The position numbers and the translations under genes are program-made. A model generated the notes under the pieces. The model was not told the DNA's origin. It saw nothing but the letters and a program-made list of their open reading frames with translations, and did not search any database. Below, one piece after another: positions 21,216-34,049 of a stretch of DNA of 64,000 bases; position 1 is the stretch's first letter; every line of letters starts with the position of its first letter. Location: NCBI GenBank assembly GCA_022036555.1, contig CM039133.1, forward strand, positions 43,910,718 to 43,974,717, read 5' to 3'. The DNA is from Microstegium vimineum (taxonomy: Eukaryota > Streptophyta > Magnoliopsida > Poales > Poaceae).

Positions 21216-22410
21216 ATATCGGCATCGACACCCTTAGCTTTGGCCCTCGCACTGTAGGAAGGGGGCAAGTCACCTTTAGCTATCAACCACACCACTACCT
21301 ATAAGCTACGAGGCCTATCACCATGGCACCCTGCAATCCCCAGTAGTGCCTCGGCGGGATCTAGATCCGCTAGCCTACATAGAGCAGGAGAGAGGGTGCG
21401 AACGAAGGCAAAAGAGAGGAGAAGAGGAAGTGGAGAAACGAAGCGACGACTGAGGCAATGGTCTCATGTGGGAAAGTGTGTAGTACAACTTAGGCTTTGT
21501 TTGGATGTGCATGCATCTCCCTTAAAACACATGGGTTGGAGTGTATTTGAACTAATTTACACCTCAATCCACTCCATTCCATGTGGTTTGAGGTAGATAC
21601 ATGTGCATCTAAACAAGCTCTTAAAGATCTTGTGTGGGATGTAAAAGGTTGGATTTGGTTAGATGGCTAGTTGTATGTCTTGGTCTTGTTGGCATAGACA
21701 AACCTTTTAAGAAGACAGCCCCAAAAATAGAATCAATTTAAAATTTAGCTAGGTGCTGGTAGTCCTAAAATAAACTGACCATCGATACCGAAATTGACTA
21801 CTAAGACAAATACTTTTAGACCGCCACTCTCTAAGTAAATGGATTGTCTCTAAAATCGTTCTATAGTGGTGAATAGTAGTCCTATAAAATTTCTCAGGTT
21901 CAAATAGTTCTCTGGTTCAAATAGCTTAACATATGGGTCTTTAGAAAAGGTCCCATATGAGAGTTGGTTAGTTCATATCATCATGGTATAGAAATCTAAT
22001 GCTAGCTATAGCTACAAGCCTACAAAGCTGGGAAATGAACTAGTAGCTACTAGAAAAATAGTAAGCCAACAAGTTAGTTTGCACGAGCTAACCGTCCTCC
22101 AACCTCGAGCTAGCTAGCTAGCTAGCAGTCCCTCCCTATCGTTGAAGCTACCGGCCGTATAGCTGCACACGCTGAATGTTCTCATCCTGCACCCCTGCAT
22201 TGACCCAATAAACATTCTTTATTCCCCAATAACCCGAAATCGCCATCGACACAAATATATATATAACGCATCACAAGAACCGAAGTAAACACCGGCCAGA
22301 ACGATGGTTCCCTGCAAACCAATTCAAACTCCCAAATCACTCACCTGATTGATTGGTGTAGAGGTGGAGCTTTGGCAATAAACAATCGTTTGACATCTAA
22401 CTTGTTCTGC
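21216..22410. other. Upstream intergenic region of the ACC oxidase gene
   Basis: No coding sequence recognised. It contains a small MITE (21493-21620), a CTAGCTAGCTAGC run near 22110, and the proximal promoter of the ACC oxidase gene. A 66-codon frame at 21396-21596 overlaps the MITE and is not credible. Confidence 0.45.
21493..21620. mobile_element. hAT-like MITE, about 128 bp
   Basis: The left end GGCTTTGTTTGGATGTGCAT is inverted on the right as ATGTGCATCTAAACAAGCTC. A second inner pair (AAACACATGGGTTGGAGTG and CACTCCATTCCATG) extends the fold. No matching 8-bp target duplication is visible, so it is old or misjudged at the edges. It lies about 800 bp upstream of the ACC oxidase TATA box. 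Confidence 0.6.
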
Positions 22411-22417
22411 TATAAAA
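22411..22417 (+). promoter_or_regulatory. TATA box of the ACC oxidase gene
   Basis: TATAAAA lies about 210 bp upstream of the ATG. A start site some 30 bp downstream would give a 5' leader of about 180 nt. Confidence 0.65.
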
Positions 22418-22620
22418 GGCTCAGGGCTACACAGCCTCCAACACCATCAAGCATCCACCACAGCTAGCACCGCGTCAGCTCCTTCTAATCCTTCTTCTTC
22501 TTGTTGGTCGTCTTCCACCTCCCGATCGAGCTGATCTCGATCGCCATTGTCAATCAATCGATCCATATACAGCCAGCCAATTCTTCTCCCAAAAACCTAC
22601 TACCGCTTGCAGTTGCGGCG

Positions 22621-24032
22621 ATGGCGATCCCGGTGATTGACTTCTCCAAGCTGGACGGGCCCGAGAGGGCTGAGACCATGGCGGCACTCGCTGCCGGGTT
22701 CGAGCACGTGGGGTTCTTCCAGCTGGTGAACACCGGCATCCCCGACGAGCTGCTGGAGCGGGTGAAGAAGGTGTGCAGCGACTGCTACAAGCTGCGGGAC
22801 GAGGCGTTCAGGGACTCCAACCCGGTGGTGAAGGCGCTCGCCGAGCTCGTGGAGAAGGAGAGCGAGGACGGCCTTCCCGCGAAGAAGATCGAGGACATGG
22901 ACTGGGAGGACATCTTCACCCTCCAAGACGACCTGCCATGGCCTTCCAACCCTCCCGCCTTCAAGTGAGTGCCATGCCATGCCATGGATGACAAGTAGAT
23001 TCTTGTTTATTTGTCTGACCGACGCATGCATGTGCAGGGAAACGATGATGGAGTACCGCAAGGAGCTGAGGAAGTTTGCCGAGAAGATGCTGAGGGTGAT
23101 GGAGGAGCTGCTGGGGCTGGAGGAAGGGCACATCACCAAGGCCTTCTCCAACGACGGCGACCTGGAGCCGTTCTTTGGCACCAAGGTCAGCCACTACCCG
23201 CCGTGCCCGGGCCGGACCTCGTCGACGGGCTGCGCGCGCACACCGACGCCGGCGGCCTCATCCTGCTGTTCCAGGACGACCGCTTTGGTGGGCTGCAGGC
23301 GCAGCTTCCAGACGACACCTGGGTCGACGTCCAGCCCCTCGAGAACGCCATCGTCATCAACACCGGCGACCAGATCGAGGTATGCGCGCGCGAGGCCGCC
23401 GGTGATCATGCATATATAGTATATTCTTCCACTATTCTATATTCCCTCCGTTGAATGCATGGGATGTAGATTACATGTAGCTTAAGTGCTTGCTTGCTTA
23501 ATGACTGCTGATGATGATTCATTAAAATATTACTGCTGCGTATCAGTCAAAACGTACAATCATGCATATCAGGATTTCATTTGGTGTGGCCTTCCCTGAT
23601 TCGTCAAGATCCATATATAAATTCCTTATATATGAATGTCAAAACCTTAGCTTTATTTGTTAATTTTGGTTGTTGACAATGACATGCTGTACTACTACTG
23701 TACCACCTCTGCAAGTTACTACTTGTGATGTTGACGAACGTGATGGTGGATGGTGGTTGCATTGACAGGTGCTGAGCAATGGCCGTTACAAGAGCGCGTG
23801 GCACCGCATCCTGGCCACCCGCGACAGCAACCGCCGCTCCATCGCCTCCTTCTACAACCCGGCGCGCCTGGCCACCATCGCTCCGGCGATCCCCGCCGCC
23901 GCCACCGGCGATGACGACTACCCGAGCTTCGTGTTCGGGGACTACATGGAGGTGTATGTCAAGCAGAAGTTCCAGGGCAAGGCACCAAGGTTCGCGGCCG
24001 TGGCAGCGACGACGACCACCACCACCGAGTGA
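22621..24032 (+). CDS. ACO: 1-aminocyclopropane-1-carboxylate oxidase (ethylene-forming enzyme), with a frameshift in exon 2
   Basis: This enzyme converts ACC to ethylene using Fe(II), ascorbate and oxygen. Exons are 22621-22964, 23038-23379 and 23769-24032, with GTGAGT and GTATGC donors. The start is the ATG giving MAIPVIDFSKLDGPERAETM, the conserved N-terminus. Exon 1 ends in WPSNPPAF. Exon 2 has EELLGLEEGHITKAFSN and YPPCP, then RAHTDAGG with the iron-binding His and Asp. Exon 3 has SNGRYKSAWHRILATR with the third iron-ligand His, and NRRSIASFYNPA with the RxS cosubstrate motif. Exon 2 is one base short: near 23207-23213 the frame after YPPCP shifts, and the conserved sequence continues in the next frame. 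Otherwise no damage is seen, so a base-call or assembly error and a recent null allele are both possible. Full length would be about 316 residues, normal for the family. Confidence 0.9.
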
Positions 24033-24065
24033 CAAGCAGCTAGCACGATCTCAACTTGCGAGCCT

Positions 24066-24075
24066 AATAAATAAA
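24066..24075 (+). terminator. Polyadenylation signal of the ACC oxidase gene
   Basis: AATAAATAAA lies about 35 bp after the stop codon, in a T-rich 3' region. Confidence 0.55.
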
Positions 24076-25484
24076 TGTTCATAATCTATCATCAAGTTAA
24101 GTTAATCGTGTGATCACGGTACGGGCTTGTACGATAAGTAGGTTGTTGTGTGGTGTGCTTTAATGTGTGTAGAATGGACGTGTCATACATACAAATTAAT
24201 GTGTATTGGTGTGCATGCCCTGCAGCAGCGAGCAGTCACAAGAATATATACACAAGTATTGTGACAGATAAGCTTGCGGTTAGCGTTGTGGATCTTTGGT
24301 CAACGGGTGCCAGGGTGATTTGTAGCTTAAAAATTGGCATTTTCGAGGTTACTCCTCCACTTTTTTTTTTTTGCACTTTTCTCTTCAATTTGGGTCATCA
24401 GATTGTTCATGTGGTCAAAAGTGGTTTGCAATTGTACATTATACTGAGAAACTATATATATTAAATACAGTTTCAGGGCTCTTATATATAGTCTAATAAT
24501 TTTGACGCGTTCCGTGGACTCCTTAGCTTTTTAAAAAAAAAAATTATATACCTCAACTTACTATTATATAGTCAGTACTCCGGATGTGGGACAGGGCCCA
24601 TTTCCTTCCGGAGGCCCAGGGCGAGTAAAAAAAAAAGAGGCCCCCAAATTCAATAATAATGCTTAAATAAATTTTGACGACAAAACTAATATAGTGAACC
24701 ATAATAAACAAAAGAGTAATTAAAGATGTTAATCTAAAGAGAAAAATCTCAAAAGGAATTTTCTATGACATGTGCTTGCTTAAGCACACAACCCATTTTT
24801 TACATTACTGCAAATGTTTCGGCTATATGTAGATGAAGCCAAAGGGGAACAAAGATGTTGCATAAATGTATGAAAAAAATAAAGAAACCAGAGATCATTA
24901 TTAATTTTCCATGCATCATTAGTAAGAATCCTCATGCTAACGATTTTGAACTGAAAACATGTTTGAATGAATGGTCTCTTTTATTTCCTCATCACGCTGC
25001 AGCAATATCTAGAACCACTAACATCACAAAGGCAAACAACCATTACCAATAGCCACAGGGACAACCATTACCATTCCTTGGCAGTGGCGTTGTTGGTGCT
25101 CTCTTTCTCACCTTTTTACTTTTGTAACTCTAGGTTCATGACCATAGATATAACTACCATTACCAGCTTTTGTCAAAATCTATGGTATGAAATTCAGGTA
25201 GGGATAATTCATTCCCTTGCCTGACCTTGCAAAGAAAAATATAGAACAACTGCCACGGAAAAGGAATTAATGGTTTCTTTCTTTTTAATTTTCTTGTTGT
25301 AATAGTTTGGCCTAATTTTACCTACGGGTAGATGAAGCTGGATAGTTTATATCCTTTATCTAAAAAAAGAAGAAGATTTATGGGTTAGATCTGTTATCCA
25401 AAGAACATCTATGAGATATAAGACATAAGGTACATAGAAATATATTATGTGACACATTTTTTTTTGCATTTATAATATAGATAT
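24076..25484. other. No recognisable gene
   Basis: AT-rich sequence with poly-A and poly-T runs. A GGAGGCCCAGGGCGA phrase near 24620 resembles ends of degenerate hAT-like repeats but has no partner. The short open frames here show no domain. Confidence 0.4.
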
Positions 25485-25731
25485 TTCCTCCGTCCCAAAA
25501 AAGAATGACGTTATGTGATGCGTGCAGGTCAAACTTTCTCAACTTTGACTACGTTTCTAGAAAATACGTGCAACATTTATATCTCCAAATAAATTAGTTA
25601 AAAAAATAGATTCAGATGATACTAATTACTTAGTATAATCATTTATATATTTTAATACATAATTGCTGGCATTTTAAAAACGTTGACTTCTCGAGAAGCG
25701 AGAATGACGTCTATTCAAGGACGGGGGAGTA
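25485..25731. mobile_element. Stowaway-like MITE, about 245 bp
   Basis: TTCCTCCGTCCCAAAAAAGA and AATGACGT on the left are mirrored by AGAATGACGTC, TTCAAGGACGGGGGAGTA on the right. The CTCCGTCCC terminus next to TA is typical of Stowaway-like grass MITEs, and AAAATACGTGCAACATTTAT is typical of their interior. Confidence 0.7.
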
Positions 25732-27820
25732 TATCAGTTTACAGCTACAATCAGCCAATCAGGAGTCAGCAGTGACATATCCAACATCATCACTAATTCC
25801 ACGTAAGCCAATGATTAATCTGGGCGGAACAGTTGTACTGGTTATAGATGGAGCATTACTACACCAGAAGTGAAGGGCGATTCCCTTGCAGTGAGTGCCA
25901 GTTTTTTTTTCTTCCTTTTTTCTTTTTCGCACATCATCCAGAGAGCGAGTCATTTCATACGAGCCCAAGTGCATTCAAAATGGAACTGGAAATCTTTGAT
26001 GAATATTTTACTTAATCAAAGATAAATATCACGGTAGTTATGCTCCGATCCATTTTATTTACTACCAGAGTAATAATATTTTGATTCTTGCCTCTGCACT
26101 CCATTAGCAATGACAGCCGTCTGTCTACACGATGTCCTTGTATGGAAAACAAAAGCAGATAGGACTTGTTAACTTCTCAGCTCTTGCAACTTGTTGCTCA
26201 ATAGCATGAATGAATCTGAAAATTTACCTGATTTGGCAGTTCAGCAGCCGAATTATCACAGAGATCTTTCAGACGTTTTATCTTATCCACACCATGATTT
26301 GCCTTCTCTGCAGGAGTCAGTAGATCAACGATTGCAGCAGACACTGAGGTACGATGGAAGGATAAGGGGATATCCAGGCTTGATGTACTCATCGCATTCC
26401 TTTAGGATGGCAGCGATCCTCCATGTGTGATATAAGAAATATGGATATGCATATGTGGGGGTGAAGATATGCTAACATTTATGGTGAACATCTTTTTTTT
26501 TTTTCAAAACATAATACATACAGAGATGCTCATCAAGTACAGGGTATCCATATAATCATCTCCATTAAAGCATGTATGTACACGACCACACTCATATTAA
26601 CGCCCAGGAGAGACTCTATCGACGCCATACTATTGACAAGCATGTCACCAATCCATACAAGGGCATAGCTATGATAGGAATATAAGAAGACCTACCTCAG
26701 CGAGGGATATAGGAGGAACCAGAACAGGGGATTTTCCAGAGGGAATGGTGCTGTAAGTCAACTCATTTTAGTATAAGGAATGGGACCCTAAGCCTCAAAT
26801 GAACAAGTGATTTCTTCCTTCTTGTGTTTATTGGGCCTTGAAGTCTGTTTGAAAGTAGGGAGATATAATTGGCAAAATATGTAGTGGAAGCACCTCGTAG
26901 GTGGAAACACAAAAATCAATTCAAAATACATATTTTGGTCATTCAGAAACTTTTGGAACTTGACATGTCCATAGTGCATATAAATATATCCAGATTACGC
27001 AGCTCGCCGCTGGGATGTCGCCCATGCAAACATTGTTGATGCCATGTATAGGGAACCCGGCCATGTTCAAAGAGCCCCAGTAGGGAAGATGACTGGCCCA
27101 GTGGTAATGGTAGTTCGTCTGTCGGTGGGGACATGGTTGAGCGGGCAGTTAGGATAGTGAGAGGTGGGTAGTGAGAATGTTGGCGAGAGTCGTGGTGGAG
27201 GCTGATGACAGGGGTATGAGGAACGAAGACAAAGAGTGTCAATGGAGGAGGAACATGAAGTGTATGTCGCTACTGCGTGTACAACTCAGACACTCACAAC
27301 GCATCACATATGTAAAGCCTACCCTTATTAGCATACAACTCGATGAAATACTCACAACGCACCTCTATGAACGCATGTATGTAAAGCCTACCCTTATGAG
27401 CATCTTTGAAGATTAGAACGACAAATTCTAAAGATTGATGAAGCCACCATAGGTGTCTCGTTGTTGATGGGGACGACACCTACCACTGAAAGTATAAATG
27501 CCTCTAAATTCTAAAATATTAGATTCTACGGAAAGTTGAACCCCAGGATCCAAAGTGCTACTTAGGCTCTTGTAACCACTAGCAAACCCCAACTAGCTTT
27601 ACACAAAATTCTCTTGGCATCTGCTCGTCATGGCATTGATACATAACGTGATCACATTTTGTACCACACTTCTATTCTTCTCGTATATCTTTTCCTAAAA
27701 ATTCTTCTTGTATATCAGCCTGTACAACAATTCATCTTCAAATTTCATTCCATTGGAAATCCAAGCCCAGAAACGAAACAGCACCAGCAAAACACTGGCT
27801 ATCCTGTATCCTTGCTATAG
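25732..27820. other. Intergenic; possible orphan exon and short duplication
   Basis: The minus strand at about 26378-26238 reads SLDIPLSFHRTSVSAAIVDL, TPAEKANHGVDKIKRLKDL and CDNSAAELPNQ, ending at a GTAAAT donor. It looks like a real exon but I do not recognise it and found no convincing partner exons. At 27290-27410 the phrase GTAAAGCCTACCCTTAT(T/G)AG occurs twice, 56 bp apart. No other feature is supported. Confidence 0.35.
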
Positions 27821-30800
27821 CTAGTGGAAGAGGTTGGCCAAAGGCAGCCCGAAGTTCTGGTACACCCGGATCTCGCCGCCACGGCTCGCGGTCACCAATA
27901 CCATCCCCCACGCGTTACCGCCCTCCGCGCCACCGTGCCACCGTGCGGAGGACTGCGACTCGCGGCGAGACAGGTCCGGGTGCAGCTGCCCACCGTGGTA
28001 CGTCATCGGCCCGGACTTGGACACCCGCCCGCCGGCGCCGGCGCCCACGACGTCGTCGCCGCGGCGTGACGAGCTCTGCTGCTTCCTGGGCGTGTCGCTC
28101 TTGCCGTTGCCGTTGCCGACCCGGGACGCTTCGCACGGCGGCGGGAAGGACGGCGACCCAGGCCAGGGCACGGCGACGGACACGTCCTGGCAGAAGAAGT
28201 ACTCGTAGGAGCGGCTAGTGAGCCACGTCTTGGCCCTGACGCTGATGCCGCCGCCGCCCGTGCCGCCGGTGACGCTGACGCTGCCGGGGACGCGGCGCCA
28301 CACGTAGACGTTGGAGTCCTCGCTGGCGCACACCACGTAGCGGCCGTCGGCGGTGTAGGACGCCGAGATCTGGCTGCTGGTGTTCTTGAAGCCTGGCAGG
28401 AAGAAACACGGGTTCCCTTTTTGGGTTGCGGAGTTTGTGGCATGGCGTCCTTGATGCGTGGAAGGGAAAGCTGAGGCGCTCGCCGCCATTGCTGCGTACC
28501 TTTGAATTTCTGCAGGACGCTGATGCCGTTGAACACCCGGATTTGTGAGTCCGCTGATGTCACCAAGATCTCTGACGGGTTCCCCGGCGCAAACTACGTA
28601 CACATCCAATGCAATCTTTAGTTCTTAATAATGGAACTACAATGGAATGCTCACTGGATTGATGTCGAACAAAGAGTCTGACATAACTTTAACTGTGCAA
28701 TGGACATACATGGAATCCGGTTATCTTCTTGGCTTGCGACCTGCGTTTCTTCGTTATGCTCATGTCGATTTGTGCTTCTTGGTTAAGCTTGCAATCTGAT
28801 ATGGAAATGTTAATCCAATTGCTTGTCAGCTGTTCACCACAAGACTGAATGAATCAGAACTCTGCACGCACGCACCTGTTGTCTTGTAGAATCGGCAGCT
28901 CCCCTTGTGTGACCCAATAATGGCAGCCTTGAGAATGCAACAACAGTCAGCTATCATATCAGTGACAAGATAATATAGGCCACTAAAATTTGATTACAGG
29001 GGCACAGGGCATAGGCAGCGCACCTGGCCGTCTGGGGTGTAGCAGGCCGCGGTGACCATGTCGTTGAGGTCGCTCCAGTCGACGACCTGCCGGTCCGGCA
29101 CGCTCCAGATGCGCACCTTGCAGTCCAGCGAGCCGCTGATGAAGTAGCCGTCGTCCACCGGGTTGAACTGCACGCACGTAACTGCGTCGGTCATGGCCGG
29201 CGCGCACCAGTCATCATCAGTCGCTAACTCGCTATGCAGACGCACGCAACCTGCAGTGCATTGCAGTGCAGGCTAGCAAAGCAAACTCACCGTAGTCACT
29301 GTGCGGGAACACCCTCAGACACGTCTTGGTGGTCACGTCCCACAGCCGCACCGTGTGGTCCATGGACGACGACAGCAGCTGCTGCAACCAACCATCCAAC
29401 AATGGCGCCCACGCCACGTCACGCTCACGCCCTCTGCTCACAGAACAATGGCAGGCAGAGTGAAAGGAACGGTATGCAACGCAAACCTGGGACTTGGACC
29501 ACGACAGGTCCAGCACGTCATCCTGGTGGCCTTCCAAGGAGCACGACGGCTGCTCGGCGAGCGCGAACGCGGACTCCGGCACGACGACGTGGTCCGGGAG
29601 CACGTCCTTGCTGCTCCTCCCTCTCCTCACCCTCCTAGACAACTGCGCCGCTATCCCCGGCGCCGCCACCGTCGCCGCCGACGTCGGCTGCGGAGGCAGG
29701 GAGGAGGTGGAGAGCTCCTGCGCAGCCACGGCGGACGAGGAGGAGGCGTCGACGACGTCGAGGACCTCCCAGACGCGCACGACGCTGTCCTCGCCGCCGC
29801 TGGCGAGGAATCGCCCGTCGGGGCTGAACTTGATGCTCCATATCGAGCCCTCGTGCGCGCGCACCTCCTGCCGCATGTACAGCCCCGTCAGCTCCCTGCT
29901 CGACTTGCCGTAGTGGTGCACCTTGAGCCGCTCGGGCCCCGTGCCGGCGGCCGACGACGACACGGCGGCGTGCGCCGACGCCGACTTCGACATGGTCACC
30001 GATGGCGGCGTACTCCGTCCCGGTCTGCTGCTGCCGCCGTCGCCGCCGTCCTGCTTCTCCTGCTTGTCGGTTCTTAGCCTGGCTGCTGACGCGACGTTCT
30101 TGATGTTCCTCAGCCACCGTGTTCTCCTCTTCTCGACCGGTTTCTCGTCGCCCTTCGCCGGCACCGGCTGGCTCTGGCTGCGGCGCACGGGCTGCGTCGT
30201 CACGAACGGCGTGTGTCCGATGAACCGCTCGAGCTCGTCGACGTTCAGCGGCGGCGCACTGCGCTGGGCAATGACATTGTCCGGCTTTTTGAAGAAGTCA
30301 CCGCCCGTGTCGTCGCCGGCAATGACATTGTCAGTTCGTCCTCCGTCCTTCGACGGCGGCGCCGATGGTGGTAACGGACACCGGCGGAGAGCCTTGTCGA
30401 TCGGCGAGCCTTGCAGCTTGTGCGGCAGCGAGCGCACGCGGCGGAATGACGACGGCGGTTTCCTCGCGGCGCCTCCACGAACGACGACGATGCGGCTGTC
30501 GGAGCATGACCGGGTCAGGACGACGTTAAGCTGGTGTTCCTTGATCTCAGGTAGTATGGTCGCCGCGGCCACCGTCGGCGCGGAGCTCGTCGTGCTCCGC
30601 GCGACAGCAACGGCCGCGGGTGGCAGCGGTTGTCGCCGGGGCACGTAGCGCGGGATGTGAGGTGGAAGCCTGGCCCTCGCGTTCCGGCTCTGGAGGAGGT
30701 CCTTGCTGCTGGTGAGACCCATTCCCTGGAGCAGCCGGCGGCGGCGCTCCTGGATGGACACTGGCTCCGGCGCCATCCACGTGCCGTAGTCATACCTGGA

Positions 30801-31142
30801 CGTGTCCTCTTCCTCGTCGTCCACGTCCAGGTCCAGCTCCACCGTCTGCTCCTCCTCGAGGAGGCGGTCACCGTCGGCGGTGGCGAAGGAGAAGCGGACG
30901 TCGTCGTCACCGTCGCCGTCGTTGTCCTCGTCGGAGGGAAATTCGACCCTGGCGTCCTCCAAATGCACCGTGTCGTGGGGTTGTTGCTGCTCCTGATCAA
31001 GGCACTGAAAGAATGGCTCCTGCTGACCACCACCATGCTCTTCGTCGTCGTCGTCCTCCGAATCGGCGGCATCGGCCCGGCGGCGTCTGATCGTGCCATG
31101 GACGACGTGGCCGGTAACCTCCCCGTCGGTCTCTTGGCTCAT
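27821..31142 (-). CDS. WD40-repeat protein, plant WDR44-like group, seven exons
   Basis: Exons on the minus strand are 31142-29487, 29381-29291, 29181-29024, 28927-28876, 28795-28710, 28593-28500 and 28392-27821, all with gt/ag borders. They sum to 2709 bp, 902 residues plus TAG, and the frame closes exactly. The N-terminal half is acidic and low-complexity (EDDDDEE near residue 25), then basic, with QERRRRLLQGMGL. WD repeats start near residue 424 (HEGSIWSIKFSPDGRFLAS) and continue at about 532 (GHQDDVLDLSWSKSQQLLS), 583 (VTCVQFNPVDDGYFISGSL), 622, 685 and 717, ending with a blade near 877 (GMVLVTASRGGEIRVYQNFG). Such proteins are scaffolds; mammalian WDR44 binds Rab11, but the role of the plant members is not established. 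Upstream in-frame ATGs at 31163 and 31244 are alternative starts. Confidence 0.88.
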
Positions 31143-31244
31143 GATTCGTGACGGTTCTTGCATGTTGGTGGCCAAAAAGGCCCAAAGCGAAACGAGTGGC
31201 CCACCGGTGAGCTCCCGGCCGCCCCAGGCCACCCTTGCTCTCAT

Positions 31245-34049
31245 GTTTACTAAACTTAGATGGATGGATGATTTGTGAGCCTGCGGTGTTCCTGCCTGTC
31301 CAATTGAAGCCGGCCTCTAGCAGTGGTGATTTCGATCTGGAGGGAAAAACTGAAGATTGCTTCAAAAATTAATTGGAACTGTTTAAGGAACTTGTGTACT
31401 GTTGTCGCCACAGATTTAGGTGCAAGATTGGTTCGTTCTCAGATTTTTTTTTTGGTGACTAGATATTTCTTATTTAAAAACACTCAATGCAATGCATTAA
31501 TTAAATAGGAAAATTACATATGGCCGCTGAATCTCAATTAGTCAAACTAGTACATAAGATTTTCATGATATTGTTTCTAAGATTATGATGTCATATGTCA
31601 TATAGAATAAATAAAATAAAGATGAAACACCAACTCAATCTATGGCAGAGCCACCACTAGGGCGAGCTAGGGCAGCCGCCCTAGGTCCCTCTGGCGGGGC
31701 ACCCCTTCCCCACCCATAGAGCTGGCGAGTGGCGAGGCTGAGACGACGCGGACATGGCGAAGACGCCGAACGCACATGCAGTGAGCCCGTGAGGGGATGA
31801 GGCGGAGAGCAACAGAGCATCATGGCTCTCGGTAATGGCACGGCTCTAGAGTTGAGCGGCGGCACGACGCTGGGGCGGATGGTTGCCGCGAAGTGGTGCT
31901 AGGATGGTTGCGTGGCGCGGTGATGGCGCCAGGCAGCGGCGGCAGTGCGTTCAATGGACGGACGGAGCCATGTCCTAATCGGATGGAAGAAGAGCAAGTC
32001 ACATGTATATGTGGGCCTGCGGACTATAATTGGCTAGGGAAAGAATATTGTAACATAAATGGGCCTGGAGTCCAGGACGCTAGTATGTATTAATTTTCTT
32101 TTAATAAAATCTATACACGTTAATATGTACTCATAAATGCAATCTAAAATCATACTTCTCGATAATTCAATTTTTCTTAACTTTCACCAATTATATATAA
32201 AATATTATAAGTATTTATAATATATAATTAGAGCCATTAGATAGGTAGTTGAATATAGCTAGTTGAGAAAGTTTAGCTTGGACGCATGTATCCCATAGTG
32301 ACTTTCTTTCTAAGATAGCCGGACAGAGTAATACAATGTTTATGTAAATAAATATATATTCTTGAATCACGATCTCATTTCATAGTTACGTTCGAGGTAC
32401 ATCATCCCAATTATATAGGGATCATGTTCCCATCACTGAAACAAGCGATCCGAAGAGATATCTCCTCTTACGAACCTTGTTCCTCGTACCTTTTACCGGG
32501 AACTTTGTGACATTGGCTTATCCTCGCTCGACTGTGCTGTCATGGCCGTGTCAGGTCCCCGCTTGCCCCTCCCATGGTCCTACTATCGATTCGCCGATAC
32601 CGCGTCGGCCGCCGGAGGATCCCCCGTCAAGCTCCTCGGCTCCCTACAACCCTGCCTCCTAAAGTCCGCCCTAGGTCATTTCTCGGGCTGGATTCGCCAC
32701 TGAACTCAATGGAAAGTTTCATTCTATGGTTTCATGAAAATTTTACCCCCTATAAAACTCAATTCTTCTCTCTCTTCTTGAAATTCTACCACATCATTAG
32801 AAGTGCTTATGTGATAGCTTAGTAAATACAAATAAAACTCACACCAAGACTGATCTAATAGTTATTTAAAATAGACATCATAGAATTTTGATGCATTTGA
32901 CTAATAAAGATTTTTTGTTTATAAATTATATGTTTTCTTTTTCTATTTTATACAAAAACAACATAATAGATATATGTCATAGACTCATAGTCTATAGCTA
33001 ATTATCGTAAACTTGTTATTAATTACTTTTTTTCAAATGATAAATTTATATATTTTCATCCATATTCATATTTTACTATGCACAACATCTCCTATATTTT
33101 AAATATACAATTAGATTTAAATCTTTCCATTGACAATGGCAGCCCTTGGTGCATCACATATCTTATGAAGTCATGAATCTAGTTTTTTATTTTTCAAATT
33201 TTATTCTTATTGACCGCTACAAATTTTTTATCCCCAATTTGACTTGTGCTTATTGTATGTTTTATTAACTCTCCTTTTTTGCCTTTTCAAAAATAAGGAT
33301 TTTAGGTTTTAGTATGTTCTTAACTACTACAACAGCATTATGAATCATTTGAAGCCTGCACAACATCACTTAAGAGAAATGATAAAGCTTGAAGCTACAC
33401 CTCAGATGGGATTGCAGTGTTAACTTCCAGAGAATTTCAATACTTACGTCGTATAATGATCAACATTTTACTCTAAAATAATCTTATTTTTGTGATAATT
33501 TCTAGGATTAATCTATTTTTAGAGCATCTCTTGAGGATGAACATGGAACCTCCGTTAGACCCTCTAATTAGTAAGTAATAGTAAGATAAGATGATTGAGC
33601 ATGTCTTTTTTGATCTGTACCTGAAATTGCTTTCCCAAAATGTATTATATCTTTTTTGTTTGACTTGAATAGATGCAATTTTTTTTCTTGACTCAACTTC
33701 ACTGATGTTAGTTGTCTAATGATTGTTTATGACTTTCTGTTTCCTCAATGTTTTTGTATGTAAATGATGCAAATAGATCCGGTTGTTTACACTTTGACGT
33801 GTTGCATGCCATGGCATCTTGGTAGATGCTTATGTTCATCATTTTGCGCCCATGTAAAGGTGGTGATAACATTATTATCCTTTGGTCCTGATCAGCATTT
33901 TTGTTGCTCTTTCCATTTACACCTTGTGCGTTTATTAGCTCATTCTATACCTTGTATGCTGTCTTTTCTTGTATCTATCATTGTATTTGACAAAATTAGA
34001 ATAAGAACTAATATAATAGTTTTAGAATGCACATGTCAATAATTAAACT
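31245..34049. other. No recognisable gene
   Basis: Upstream flank of the WD40 gene, then about 2 kb of AT-rich sequence. GC-richer patches at 31.63-32.05 kb contain CTAGGGCGAGCTAGGGCAGC and GGGCCTGGAGTCCAGG, likely repeat debris. Open frames here lack any domain. Confidence 0.4.

Noticed and set aside
27824..31151. Many long plus-strand frames antisense to the WD40 gene (for example 29301-30077 and 29923-30648)
   Set aside because: They are shadows of GC-rich coding exons, with Arg/Ala/Pro-rich composition and no domains, while the minus strand gives a complete spliced WD40 protein.
32060..32092. Helitron-like 3' end: CCTGGAGTCCAGG hairpin followed by ACGCTAGT
   Set aside because: The spacer between hairpin and CTAG is only a few bases, shorter than usual, and there is no matching 5' terminus or Helitron content nearby.
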